Part shown: positions 17,823-25,685 of the stretch, piece by piece
Numbering within the stretch: the stretch's first letter is position 1
How the letters are laid out: every line of letters begins with the position of its first letter
Assembly (NCBI GenBank): GCA_001717545.1
Contig: CP017039.1
Span: 682,001 to 746,000, forward strand
DNA from: Anaerolineaceae bacterium oral taxon 439
GTDB taxonomy: Bacteria > Chloroflexota > Anaerolineae > Anaerolineales > Anaerolineaceae
Length of the DNA: 64,000 nucleotides
Direction of reading: 5' to 3'
Notes under the pieces: generated by a model
What the model was told of the DNA's origin: nothing
What the model saw: only the letters and a program-made list of their open reading frames with translations
Databases searched by the model: none
Position numbers and translations under genes: made by a program

Positions 17823-18323
17823 ATGATGAACGAACCGATCCAATACCGCTGTACCAGCTGCAATGCGCATTATTCAGATTATCACGAACGTTGTTTGAAC
17901 TGCGGCGCGGTCAGAACGATTGTGCGGATCAGCGACGGCGCAAAAGAACCGGACCCGTACGTCGTCTGCGAATACTGTAAGTCCAGCTACGACCGGAAAC
18001 TGCTGAAATGTCCCTCCTGCGGCGCGTCGTCGTCCGCGCCTGAGAAAAAAGCGGTCTCCCTCCCGGTCCAGCCCGCTGAACCGAACCGGATCCCGATCGC
18101 CGAGGCCCTCCCGACCGTCCGTCAGGTTTCCAGCGCAATTTCATCCGCGGCCGGATGCTTCACGACGATTAAGATGATCCTGCTGATCATTGTTGTTCTC
18201 GTCCTGTTATTCTTCGTAGCGATCTGCGTGCTCGCTTTTATCCGGGCAGCCTCCTCCGAAGGTTCGGCGACCGGCGCAAATCTGCGCGCCGCCGCTGCGC
18301 TCTGGGGTCAGCTCGCTGGCTGA
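17823..18323 (+). CDS. Membrane-anchored zinc-ribbon protein
   Basis: 166 residues. The N-terminal half carries four CxxC knuckles (CTSC, CLNC, CEYC, CPSC, residues 10-70), enough for two zinc ribbons. A Pro/Ala linker follows, then one strongly hydrophobic helix (MILLIIVVLVLLFFVAICVLAF, about 121-142) and a short Ala-rich tail. No signal peptide, so the ribbons should lie in the cytoplasm. Its last 16 bases overlap the end of the convergent CPBP gene (TCAGCTCGCTGGCTGA contains both stops). Function unknown; zinc-ribbon-plus-helix proteins are common orphan membrane proteins. Confidence 0.75.
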   Translation: MMNEPIQYRCTSCNAHYSDYHERCLNCGAVRTIVRISDGAKEPDPYVVCEYCKSSYDRKLLKCPSCGASSSAPEKKAVSLPVQPAEPNRIPIAEALPTVRQVSSAISSAAGCFTTIKMILLIIVVLVLLFFVAICVLAFIRAASSEGSATGANLRAAAALWGQLAG

Positions 18324-19204
18324 TCGGATGCGGACGCCGGGTCATTGATGAATCTCGCCCTGTTTTTCAGGATCAGCGCTGCATACCCCGCGATCAGGAT
18401 CAGGCACAGCACCAGAACCGGATAGCCGGCCTCAAACCCGTAAGCGCCTCCGTTTAAACCCGCACGCGTCATGTTCGAATGGGTTGCCAGTACGCTCGTC
18501 GGGAGCTCGAACCCGCTGACCGCGACGCCCAGGACCGGACCAAGAATAAAGTTCCAGCCCGAATGAAACCCGCTGACGAGCCAGACGGTATCATGATAAT
18601 AAAATAACAGACTGAAAACAATACCGATCAGGAACGTATTCAGCGTACTGAGCCATGTCGCGCCGCTGTTGCCAACGTGCCCCAAAGAAAAAAGCAGAGA
18701 GTTCAAGAGAATCCCAAGCAAAGCGCCAAGCCTAAGCGAAAGCTGTGTCATAATCAGCGAGCGCAGCAGAAATTCTTCCATGAAGCCCTGAAAGACAAAA
18801 CCAACGAATAGCAACGCCAACAGCCAGCCGCTGAAACCCGGGTTCAGCGATGTCTCGATCACCCCGAAGAAATAATTCACGAGCCAGACGGCGCATAGAG
18901 AAATCGCGGCGAAAAGCCAGCCCAACGCATAGCGTTTAAAAAACCCATCCAGCGCCAGTCCCAGCGACTCCGGCGTTCGTTTTCCGATCGTCAGCATGAA
19001 CAAAACGCAGCCAACCGTCGCAACAGCGTTCGAGATCAAAAGCGACGTGATTTCTGCTCCTATGCCGATTGAGCGGACGAGCCATCCGCTGCCCAGCAGC
19101 AATAAAACGTAAATCCCGTAGCATATTAAGAGCTTTCCCCATCCGGAACTCCTGATCCGCCGCGCCGCGTCAATGACCTCGTTTGGTTTAAGGATATTCA
19201 GCAT
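18308..19204 (-). CDS. CPBP-family intramembrane metalloprotease
   Basis: 298 residues with about eight hydrophobic helices. The CPBP (Abi/CAAX) signature is present: EEFLLRS (EExxxR), then FSLGH and FHSGWNF supplying the His and Asn/His ligands. Members are membrane glutamic/zinc-type proteases in prenyl-protein maturation, bacteriocin immunity or signalling; the target here is unknown. The ribosome site is GAGGAGG before the ATG. Convergent with, and overlapping, the zinc-ribbon gene by 16 bp. Confidence 0.88.
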   Translation of the reverse strand: MLNILKPNEVIDAARRIRSSGWGKLLICYGIYVLLLLGSGWLVRSIGIGAEITSLLISNAVATVGCVLFMLTIGKRTPESLGLALDGFFKRYALGWLFAAISLCAVWLVNYFFGVIETSLNPGFSGWLLALLFVGFVFQGFMEEFLLRSLIMTQLSLRLGALLGILLNSLLFSLGHVGNSGATWLSTLNTFLIGIVFSLLFYYHDTVWLVSGFHSGWNFILGPVLGVAVSGFELPTSVLATHSNMTRAGLNGGAYGFEAGYPVLVLCLILIAGYAALILKNRARFINDPASASDQPAS

Positions 19205-19312
19205 GAAGCCTCCTCAATGAAATAAGATATGCTTCTATATACGGGGTGGATCCTCCTTCGTTGCATGGGAACCACTCCGTGCGGGGGGACTGGAATCTCG
19301 CTCATGCACTGT

Positions 19313-19349
19313 AAAATCAAAATACCGCCAACACGCGGTATTTTGATTT
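19313..19349 (-). terminator. Perfect 15-bp hairpin after tRNA-Ser
   Basis: AAATCAAAATACCGC (19314-19328) and GCGGTATTTTGATTT (19335-19349) are exact reverse complements around a six-base loop. Read from the tRNA (minus strand) the stem ends in a T-rich arm, so it is the likely intrinsic terminator of the tRNA transcript. It starts four bases after the tRNA 3' end. Confidence 0.75.
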
Positions 19350-19352
19350 CAG

Positions 19353-19437
19353 CGGAGAGAGAGGGATTCGAACCCACGGTGAGTTTCCCCACACTTGTTT
19401 TCAAGACAAGCGCCTTAAACCGCTCGGCCATCTCTCC
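19353..19437 (-). tRNA. tRNA-Ser(UGA)
   Basis: An 85-nt class II tRNA. The acceptor stem GGAGAGA pairs with TCTCTCC, followed by discriminator G; CCA is not encoded. The D-arm contains GCCGAGCGGTTTAAGGC, the anticodon loop is CTTGAAA with anticodon UGA (complement of 19401-19403), there is a long variable arm (GTGTGGGGAAACTCACC), and the T-arm has GGTTCGAATCC. The long variable arm and discriminator G fit serine. Confidence 0.97.
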
Positions 19438-19490
19438 GAAAGCGGAATAAATATATCATGCTTTCTTCCGCCTGACAAATCGTCTCCCGC

Positions 19491-20399
19491 CTACAGCCCC
19501 GTTTCAGCGCGGCTCGGATAGGACGGCTGCGCACCCGGTCGGGACACGCTCATCGCAGCCACCCGGTTCGCCTTTTCGATCGCAGCGCGAACTGAATCGC
19601 CCTCTCCATAAAAAACGGAAAAGCTCCCCAGAAAGCAATCTCCCGCCCCCGTCGTATCGACCGCGTCAACGTTCAGCCCGGGAACAAGGAACGCCGTTTC
19701 GCGATCCGCGTAATAAGCCCCATGTCGCCCCAGCGTCATCAGGACTGCCTTCACGCCGCGATCCAGAAAGACCCGCGCCGCACGGGGCGCGTCCTCAGCG
19801 CTCGCGACCGGCACTCCGCTCATCATCTCCGCTTCGATCTCGTTCGGGCAGAAGAAATCGCAGAGCGGATACAGCGCCGGATCCAGCTCAGCCGCCGGAG
19901 CCGGGTTCAGGATCGTCGTTGCGCCGTACTCCCGCGCAATCTCAAAAAAGCGCCGGACGGACGGGATCGGGATTTCAAGCTGCGTCAGGCAGATTTTCGC
20001 CCCGCGAATCGCCGGACGCGCCGCCTCAATTTCCGCAATTCCCACTTCGGAATTCGCCCCGGCAACAACGATAATCGAATTACGGCTGTCCGCGTCAACC
20101 GTAATCGCCGCAATCCCGGTCGGTGCGCTCTCCGAACGCCCGACATAATCCATTCGCACACCAACGTCGCGGTAATTCCGGAGATATGCTTCCCCAAACG
20201 CGTCGTCGCCAACCTTCGCGATCATCGCGACGTCTGCGCCCAGCTTCGCCGCAATCACCGCCTGATTCGCGCCCTTGCCGCCGAAAACAGTTTTGAAGCC
20301 GGTCCCCAGGATCGTCTCGCCCGGGAGCGGCATCCGCGAAACCGTCGTCACCAGATCCATGTTAGACGAGCCTGCGATACAGATTTTCGTTTGAACCAT
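19491..20399 (-). CDS. rbsK: Ribokinase
   Basis: 302-residue PfkB-family sugar kinase that makes ribose 5-phosphate from ribose and ATP. It has the N-terminal SSNMDLV and PGETILGTGF, a GGKGANQAV glycine motif, and the C-terminal anion-hole and catalytic base motif DTTGAGDCFLGSF. The length is standard. No ribose transporter or rbsD neighbours it, so the call is ribokinase-like with good but not absolute substrate confidence. The ribosome site is GGAGG, spaced 10 bases from the ATG at 20399. Confidence 0.9.
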   Translation of the reverse strand: MVQTKICIAGSSNMDLVTTVSRMPLPGETILGTGFKTVFGGKGANQAVIAAKLGADVAMIAKVGDDAFGEAYLRNYRDVGVRMDYVGRSESAPTGIAAITVDADSRNSIIVVAGANSEVGIAEIEAARPAIRGAKICLTQLEIPIPSVRRFFEIAREYGATTILNPAPAAELDPALYPLCDFFCPNEIEAEMMSGVPVASAEDAPRAARVFLDRGVKAVLMTLGRHGAYYADRETAFLVPGLNVDAVDTTGAGDCFLGSFSVFYGEGDSVRAAIEKANRVAAMSVSRPGAQPSYPSRAETGL

Positions 20400-20566
20400 G
20401 AAGTTCGTTCCTCCTCTTTCGCTCCAATGAAGCCAATCGATCCGGATCGGATCGCTGTTTTTTCTTCTGTCAATTCTAACGCCGATTCTGGAAATAAGCG
20501 ACCGATCCGAATGGCATATTTATTGCATATTCAAAAAGACACGTTAAAAAGGGGTGGCTTTTTATC

Positions 20567-22000
20567 ATGGCAAACGATCGGCAGCTAACGTCCAAAATCA
20601 ATCGCCTTGGATTCCAATACTATAATGACACGGATCATTTCGACGAAGCCAGTCTTTCGTTCTGGCTCCCGAAGCTGACGGCGGCCGGGACACGTTGGGT
20701 CGTTCTTCCAATTCCCGAATCGGCGGAAATCCCGGAAAATTTCCTGCGCGAGATCGTCAGCGCCGGAATCGAACCGATCATTCGCGTCGGTTATTCCTTG
20801 AAGAATCTGCCTTCTCCGAGCGTTTTCCGCGAACGGATCGCGTATTATCAGGGGCTCGGGGTTCATCTCGTCCAGTTTTTCCATGCGCCCAACCTGAAAT
20901 CGTCCTGGAAGGCGGCGGACTGGCGAAAGGCCGGCCCAGTTGAGCGTTTCGTCGCCATATTCCAAACCTACGCGCGAATCTGCGTCGAGTTAAAAGTCAT
21001 TCCCGTTTTCCCGACGCTCGTTCCCGGCGGGGACTATCCCGATTTAGCCTTTCTCGCCGAATCGCTGCGCCTGATGAAAACCGATGGGAACGCGCTGATT
21101 TCAAATCTCTTCTTATCCGCCGACGCCGGTTTTCAGGAACACGCGACCGAATGGGGGATGGGCGGGCCGATCGTCGAAGCCGGCCGGCTGAATTTTCGCG
21201 AAACCGGGGAAGATCATCGCGGATTTCATATATACGAATGGTACAACGCGGTCGCAGGTTCCATCCTCGGCCGCCCGATCCCGATGATCCTGATGGAAGT
21301 TGGCCGATGGTCGTCAGAAACCGGACCGTTCGACCTGATCCCCGCGCAATCGAAAAAGCAGCAGATGAACCTTCTCCGCCGGATCCAGGAACCTGCGACC
21401 GTCGCCAACGAGGCCGAACGCATTCCAGGCTACGTTATCGCCGCCAATTTTTACAAGCTTCCCAGCGAGTCGGCTTCGAACGCAGCGCAATCCGTTCAAT
21501 CGCTCGCCGGAGGGAATCTCCTGTCCGCGATTTCGAACGGACTTCGAAACGGGTTCGCGTTCACGGACGCGCCGGCCGGACGAACGATCCGATCGGCAAA
21601 AACAGTCCGGGAAGAGCTCGATTCCGGGGCGGCGCTTCTCCTGTCGCGGATTTTCCCGGATTTCTTCAACGCCGACGAACCGCTCCTGCGCCAGCTGATT
21701 GTGAAGCTGATCGACCTGCTTCGGCGGGGACTGGCTTTCCTCCGCGGACGGATCAGCAGCGAAGGATACTTCCTGATACCGGACCTGAACAACGAACTCG
21801 ACGCCGCGCAATCGCAGCTCATCGAACTGTTCGTTAAGTCAACGAAAGTCCGCTCCGGGCATAACCTCAACGAGGCGATCGGCGCAAAAAAAGTCATCCT
21901 TTTAGACGACCAGTCGTTATATCCGAGTAACATTATCCACTTACTGCAGCGCAACCAATGCTCCATTCAGACGCTTTCGGTTGTGAAAAATGAAAGATAG
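20567..22000 (+). CDS. TIM-barrel-like protein upstream of ftsZ (unknown function)
   Basis: 477 residues, no signal peptide or membrane helix. The N-terminal 300 residues look like a glycoside-hydrolase-type TIM barrel: alternating strands such as RWVVLPIPES, IEPIIRVGY, GVHLVQFFHAPN, KVIPVFPTLVPGGDYP and PMILMEVGRWS, the last with an acidic residue at a strand end. The C-terminal 150 residues are mostly helical (LLRQLIVKLIDLLRRGLAFLRG) and unlike hydrolases. The ATG follows AAGGGGTGG. It ends eight bases before ftsZ and is almost certainly co-transcribed, which suggests a cell-envelope or division link; that is inference. Confidence 0.6.
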   Translation: MANDRQLTSKINRLGFQYYNDTDHFDEASLSFWLPKLTAAGTRWVVLPIPESAEIPENFLREIVSAGIEPIIRVGYSLKNLPSPSVFRERIAYYQGLGVHLVQFFHAPNLKSSWKAADWRKAGPVERFVAIFQTYARICVELKVIPVFPTLVPGGDYPDLAFLAESLRLMKTDGNALISNLFLSADAGFQEHATEWGMGGPIVEAGRLNFRETGEDHRGFHIYEWYNAVAGSILGRPIPMILMEVGRWSSETGPFDLIPAQSKKQQMNLLRRIQEPATVANEAERIPGYVIAANFYKLPSESASNAAQSVQSLAGGNLLSAISNGLRNGFAFTDAPAGRTIRSAKTVREELDSGAALLLSRIFPDFFNADEPLLRQLIVKLIDLLRRGLAFLRGRISSEGYFLIPDLNNELDAAQSQLIELFVKSTKVRSGHNLNEAIGAKKVILLDDQSLYPSNIIHLLQRNQCSIQTLSVVKNER

Positions 22001-22008
22001 AGGGAACG

Positions 22009-23358
22009 ATGGAAAACTTGAACCAGCCGAAAACGGAAATCCTATTCAGAAAACCGATCATTAAAGTTATCGGGCTTGGCGGCGGCGGCGGGAACGCGGT
22101 CGCGCGCATGGTCCGGAAAGGTTTCGCCGACGTCGAGTTCATCGTCGCCAATACCGACGCCCAGGCGCTCCTCAACGTCTCAGGGGCGAAAAAGGTCCTC
22201 CTCGGACCTGACAGCTCTTCCGGAAAGGGCGCGGGCGGAAACCCGATCAACGGCGAGATCGCAGCCCGGGAAAGCGCGTCAGCAATTCGCGAAGCGCTAA
22301 GCGGCGCCGATATCGTTTTCCTGACCGCTGGAATGGGCGGCGGAACCGGTTCCGGCGCAATCCCGGTCGCGGCTGAAATCGCTCGCGAACAGGGAGCGAT
22401 CACGATCGCGATCGTCAGCACGCCATTCTCGTTCGAAGCCGGCCGCCGAATCGCCAACGCCAACGCCGGGCTCAGCAAGCTCGCCGCGTTCGCCGACACG
22501 ATGATCGCGATTCCGAATGATCAGCTGCTGAAAATCAGTCCGAAAAGCATGACGCTCAAAGAAACGTTCGAATTAGCTGACGACGTTCTTCGCCAGGGAG
22601 TCCAGGGCATGACCCATCTCCTTAACGGCTTCGGCGTTATTAACGTTGACTTCGCGCATATCCGCTCTATGCTCCTCAACGGACGCGGATCGATTCTTTC
22701 GATTGGCCGCGGAAAAGGAAAAGACCGGATCGCCGAAGCGCTTCATCAGGCACTGAACCATCCGCTTTTGGAACGGATCCCGATCGAAAACGCAACCGGA
22801 ATCATCGCTAACTTCACCGGGCCGGAAGACCTCGGATTCGGCGAAATCGTCGACGCGATGAACTACCTGCAAAAATTGACAAACTACCGCGCCGACCTGA
22901 TCCCGGGCCAGATTATCGATCCCGAAGCCGAGGATGGAAGCGTCGAACTGATTTTAATCCTGACCGGAATCGCCTCAACACCGTTCGAAACCGGATTCGA
23001 AAAGCCGAAAGAATATCAAAAGGAAATCCGAAGCGAAAACGCTTCGAAGACCGCGTCAGTTCGCAGGATTGAACCCCAGCCGGTCCAGAGCTCCGAAAAC
23101 GTCATTACGCCGCCGGAAGAGGGAATCGCCGCGGCCGAGTTCTCGTATCAGACGACCCGGCGAATCTCCAGCGTGAAAACCAGCGTTCAACCGGAAAACG
23201 ACCTCGCGCCGGAAGGCGACGCAGCCTTCAGCAGTCTCCTGTCGCCACTCAACCTGGGAAACGATATCAAAGCGGCGGAAGCCGATCCGTTTGCCGACTC
23301 GCTGATTGATACGCGCCGCGACCTCGACGTTCCAACGTTCATTCGCCGTAAGTTATAA
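22009..23358 (+). CDS. ftsZ: Tubulin-like division GTPase FtsZ with altered T7 loop
   Basis: 449 residues. The nucleotide-binding glycine loop VIGLGGGGGNAV (20-31), NTDAQAL, and the tubulin signature GGGTGSG (110-116) are all present, and the C-terminal tail peptide LDVPTFIRRK that binds FtsA/SepF is kept. The synergy (T7) loop reads NVDFAHIR: Asp214 is kept but the second catalytic acid, equivalent to E. coli Asp212, is His217 (codon 22657-22659). Both acids normally complete the neighbouring subunit's GTPase site, so hydrolysis may be slow. It could be a specialised paralogue. Residues 330-430 are a low-complexity linker. Co-oriented with the TIM-barrel gene (8-bp gap) and a small gene downstream. 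Confidence 0.95.
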   Translation: MENLNQPKTEILFRKPIIKVIGLGGGGGNAVARMVRKGFADVEFIVANTDAQALLNVSGAKKVLLGPDSSSGKGAGGNPINGEIAARESASAIREALSGADIVFLTAGMGGGTGSGAIPVAAEIAREQGAITIAIVSTPFSFEAGRRIANANAGLSKLAAFADTMIAIPNDQLLKISPKSMTLKETFELADDVLRQGVQGMTHLLNGFGVINVDFAHIRSMLLNGRGSILSIGRGKGKDRIAEALHQALNHPLLERIPIENATGIIANFTGPEDLGFGEIVDAMNYLQKLTNYRADLIPGQIIDPEAEDGSVELILILTGIASTPFETGFEKPKEYQKEIRSENASKTASVRRIEPQPVQSSENVITPPEEGIAAAEFSYQTTRRISSVKTSVQPENDLAPEGDAAFSSLLSPLNLGNDIKAAEADPFADSLIDTRRDLDVPTFIRRKL

Positions 23359-23399
23359 TCAGTCTTAACAACGGACAGGCAAAAGGAGCGAAAATCAGG

Positions 23400-23642
23400 A
23401 TGAGATGGTTCGGGAAAGACGACGGTCAGGAAAAACTGATCCGCGATGTCGGGAAAAAAATATCAGGCGATTATCCGCAGTTTGCCCACACCCGTCCTCA
23501 GGTATCCAAACGTTCCGACGGCGCCTGCCTGCTCGTGTATGAAGAAAAGCTGCGCACGGTCGACGGTCTCTCGATTATGAGCCGTCTCCGCGTCGTCGCC
23601 GACGCGAATGGGGAAATATTGAAAATCTCCGTTTCCCGCTGA
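23400..23642 (+). CDS. Small conserved-looking cytoplasmic protein (80 aa)
   Basis: Starts at the ATG at 23400 with a ribosome site AAAAGGAGCG. It is a compact alpha/beta-looking product (DYPQFAHTRPQVSKR, LLVYEEKLRTVDGLSIMSRLRVVADANGEILKISVSR) with no signal peptide, cysteines or known motif. It lies 41 bp after ftsZ and just before a terminator, so it is likely the last gene of the ftsZ operon. Function unknown. Confidence 0.65.
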   Translation: MRWFGKDDGQEKLIRDVGKKISGDYPQFAHTRPQVSKRSDGACLLVYEEKLRTVDGLSIMSRLRVVADANGEILKISVSR

Positions 23643-23660
23643 ATCGAGCCGGAATTCTTT

Positions 23661-23696
23661 AAAGAGGAAAAGTATCGTAATCCTTTTCCTCTTTTT
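23661..23696 (+). terminator. Intrinsic terminator after the ftsZ operon
   Basis: AAAGAGGAAAAG (23661-23672) pairs with CTTTTCCTCTTT (23683-23694) and runs into further T residues. It lies 18 bp after the stop of the small gene. Confidence 0.8.
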
Positions 23697-23787
23697 AGTT
23701 TTCCTACCTTCTTCGCTTCGTAAAAAGCCGGGTTTTCCGGTATAATCAACATCGAAACGCAATATTCACAGCATAAGGAGATTAAAT

Positions 23788-24306
23788 ATGAAGAGACTCA
23801 TCCTTTTTGTGTTGATCCTCACGCTCGCGCTGACGATTCCCGCCGCGGCGCAGTCTGACACGAACGACTTGGAAACGCGCGTTACCAGGCTGGAGCAGGC
23901 GGTGAAAACGCTTCGGCTGAAACTCGGCGAACGGACCGGAACGCCCGCCGAAACGTCCGGTCCCAGCTCCGGGCCGGAAATTCACCGCATGAACGAAGTC
24001 GTTCCCACCGCGAACGGCGAATTCACGCTGAAGCGGGCGACGGTCGAATCTGGGATTCTGCGAATCGTCTTTTCAGCGCGGAATACGACCGGAGCTTCCG
24101 TCGAAATCTCCACCGCCGATTTCAGCGTAGAAAATTCGGAAGGCATCCGGCTGCTTCCGGAGGCCGCCTGCACAGGACCATTCCGCGGGACCGTTTTTCC
24201 CGGCGAGGAGCTGTCAGGGAACCTCTGCTTCGGGTTTTCGGGCGACGCACCGCTCCGGGTCACGTATGAACTTTCCGACGCTGTCGTCTGGGAACTGACG
24301 AAATAA
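23788..24306 (+). CDS. Secreted coiled-coil/beta-sandwich protein, tandem paralogue 1
   Basis: 172 residues with a Sec signal peptide (MKRLILFVLILTLALTIPAAAQ), a short heptad coiled coil (LETRVTRLEQAVKTLRLKL), then a beta-rich domain of about 100 residues with the motif set MNEVVPTANGEFTLKRA, ARNTTGASVEIS, PGEELSGNLCFGFSG and a final VVWEL. This layout resembles extracellular DUF4352-type immunoglobulin-like domains, though the match is by pattern only. It has its own ribosome site (AAGGAGATTAAAT). First of three consecutive paralogues; two Cys could form a disulfide. Function unknown. Confidence 0.7.
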   Translation: MKRLILFVLILTLALTIPAAAQSDTNDLETRVTRLEQAVKTLRLKLGERTGTPAETSGPSSGPEIHRMNEVVPTANGEFTLKRATVESGILRIVFSARNTTGASVEISTADFSVENSEGIRLLPEAACTGPFRGTVFPGEELSGNLCFGFSGDAPLRVTYELSDAVVWELTK

Positions 24307-24343
24307 TGGGTAAAAGCCCGAAATCATGAAGGAGATATTTACG

Positions 24344-24886
24344 ATGAAAAAAGCGCTTACGCTGATCCTCTGCTGCGCGCTGCTGATCGGGGTCATCGGC
24401 CGCGCCGCGGCGCAAACCGACGATTTATCCGTCCGCATCGCTGAACTTGAGAACGAAATCCGCCAGATCCAGAAGGAGATCGACATTCTCGTCGCCGACG
24501 GTACGCTTTCCGCGCCGGAAGAAGCCGCGATCGACCCCGCCCTGCTGCATGGCATGAACGAGCCGGTCGCTACGTCCGAGGGCGAATTCACTCTCCTGAA
24601 CGCGAAGGTCACGAAAGATATGAACCTCGTCCTGACGTTCAAATACAGGAATACAACCGAGGAAGAAGTTTCGATTCGTAACTACAGTTTCTTCGCCCGT
24701 TCCGCCGACGGCTGGATCCTGGATTCCGTTTCCAACTATGACAATCCGATGGACGGCAGCGTCGAACCGGGAGAAGAATTGACGGGGGACGTCTTCTTCG
24801 AGTATTCGGGAGCCGCGCCCTATCGGATTTCTTACGAAATCAGTCGGTACCTTGGCGACGTCGTTGCCTGGGAACTCAACGAGTAA
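24344..24886 (+). CDS. Secreted coiled-coil/beta-sandwich protein, tandem paralogue 2
   Basis: 180 residues. The start is the ATG at 24344 after GAAGGAGAT; an upstream in-frame ATG at 24326 overlaps the ribosome site and is rejected. It has a signal peptide (MKKALTLILCCALLIGVIGRAAAQ), a coiled coil (VRIAELENEIRQIQKEIDIL), and the same domain as its neighbours: MNEPVATSEGEFTLLNAKV, YRNTTEEEVSI, SVEPGEELTGDVFFEYSG and ending VVAWELNE. The domain cysteines of paralogues 1 and 3 are absent here. 37 bp after paralogue 1. Confidence 0.7.
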   Translation: MKKALTLILCCALLIGVIGRAAAQTDDLSVRIAELENEIRQIQKEIDILVADGTLSAPEEAAIDPALLHGMNEPVATSEGEFTLLNAKVTKDMNLVLTFKYRNTTEEEVSIRNYSFFARSADGWILDSVSNYDNPMDGSVEPGEELTGDVFFEYSGAAPYRISYEISRYLGDVVAWELNE

Positions 24887-24912
24887 CGCCGCAAATCAAC
24901 AGGAGAACAGAA

Positions 24913-25425
24913 ATGAAAAAGATTTTTTGGCTCATCTGTATCGTAGTCCTGACGCTATCCGCGCTCCCCGCTTCCGCGCAAAGCGGCGGCGAACTGGAAC
25001 CGAGAGTCGCGGAGCTGGAAAAACTGACGGAGAAATTATTACTCACGCTGAGCGGGACGGAAGCGACCGTCGACCCCACCCTGATTCATCACATGCACGA
25101 GATCGTCCCCACCACCGTCGGTTACATGCAGCTGACCGAGGCTTTCGTCAGCCGCGATTCAATCCTGCGGTTATCGGTGAAGCTGACTAACACAACGGAT
25201 GAACCGGTTGAATTCGATTATAGTAACCTGAGGGTGCGAAACGGAGACGGAACGCTGCTGGAATACGAGTACGACTGTCCTCGGCTCTTTGACCTGCTGG
25301 TCCTTCCCGGCGAGGTCATCCAGGGAAACGCCTGCTTTGAATATGAAGGCCCGCTCCCGCTTCGCGTTTACTACGGAGTTAACCCGTACCTGGCGAATCT
25401 GGTAAGCTGGGAAATCGGAGAATAA
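24913..25425 (+). CDS. Secreted coiled-coil/beta-sandwich protein, tandem paralogue 3
   Basis: 170 residues: signal peptide (MKKIFWLICIVVLTLSALPASAQ), a short coiled coil (LEPRVAELEKLTEKLLLTL), then the shared domain with MHEIVPTTVGYMQLTEA, LTNTTDEPVEFDYSNL, VLPGEVIQGNACFEYEG and the terminal LVSWEIGE. Ribosome site AACAGGAGAAC. Last gene of the cluster, followed by a strong hairpin terminator. The gradual divergence between copies indicates old tandem duplication. Partners unknown. Confidence 0.7.
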   Translation: MKKIFWLICIVVLTLSALPASAQSGGELEPRVAELEKLTEKLLLTLSGTEATVDPTLIHHMHEIVPTTVGYMQLTEAFVSRDSILRLSVKLTNTTDEPVEFDYSNLRVRNGDGTLLEYEYDCPRLFDLLVLPGEVIQGNACFEYEGPLPLRVYYGVNPYLANLVSWEIGE

Positions 25426-25481
25426 CCCGCGGGTTCGAATTTTCAAACCGCGCCGATCCGCCCCGGATCAGGAAGACCGCT

Positions 25482-25517
25482 CCAAATTAAAAACCGCTTC
25501 AGCGGTTTTTAATTTGG
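25482..25517 (+). terminator. Strong hairpin terminator after the secreted paralogues
   Basis: CCAAATTAAAAACCGCT (25482-25498) and AGCGGTTTTTAATTTGG (25501-25517) are exact reverse complements with a two-base loop; the U-run lies within the 3' arm. It could act in both directions. Confidence 0.85.
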
Positions 25518-25685
25518 ATGAAACGGAAAGAATATCGCGATTTCATCATCGAATCATCATTTTTCAGTCCAGATACGGTATGATAAAAGCACGTTGCTTC
25601 TGAAAGCGTCAGGCTTGAATCAAATCGGTCCCGCGAGTCTTATGGTTCCATACCTGTATTGTATATTTTTCTCTGGAGGTGAAAA

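Noticed and set aside
19198-19431. 77-codon open frame across the tRNA
   Set aside because: It is the translated tRNA-Ser plus its terminator hairpin.
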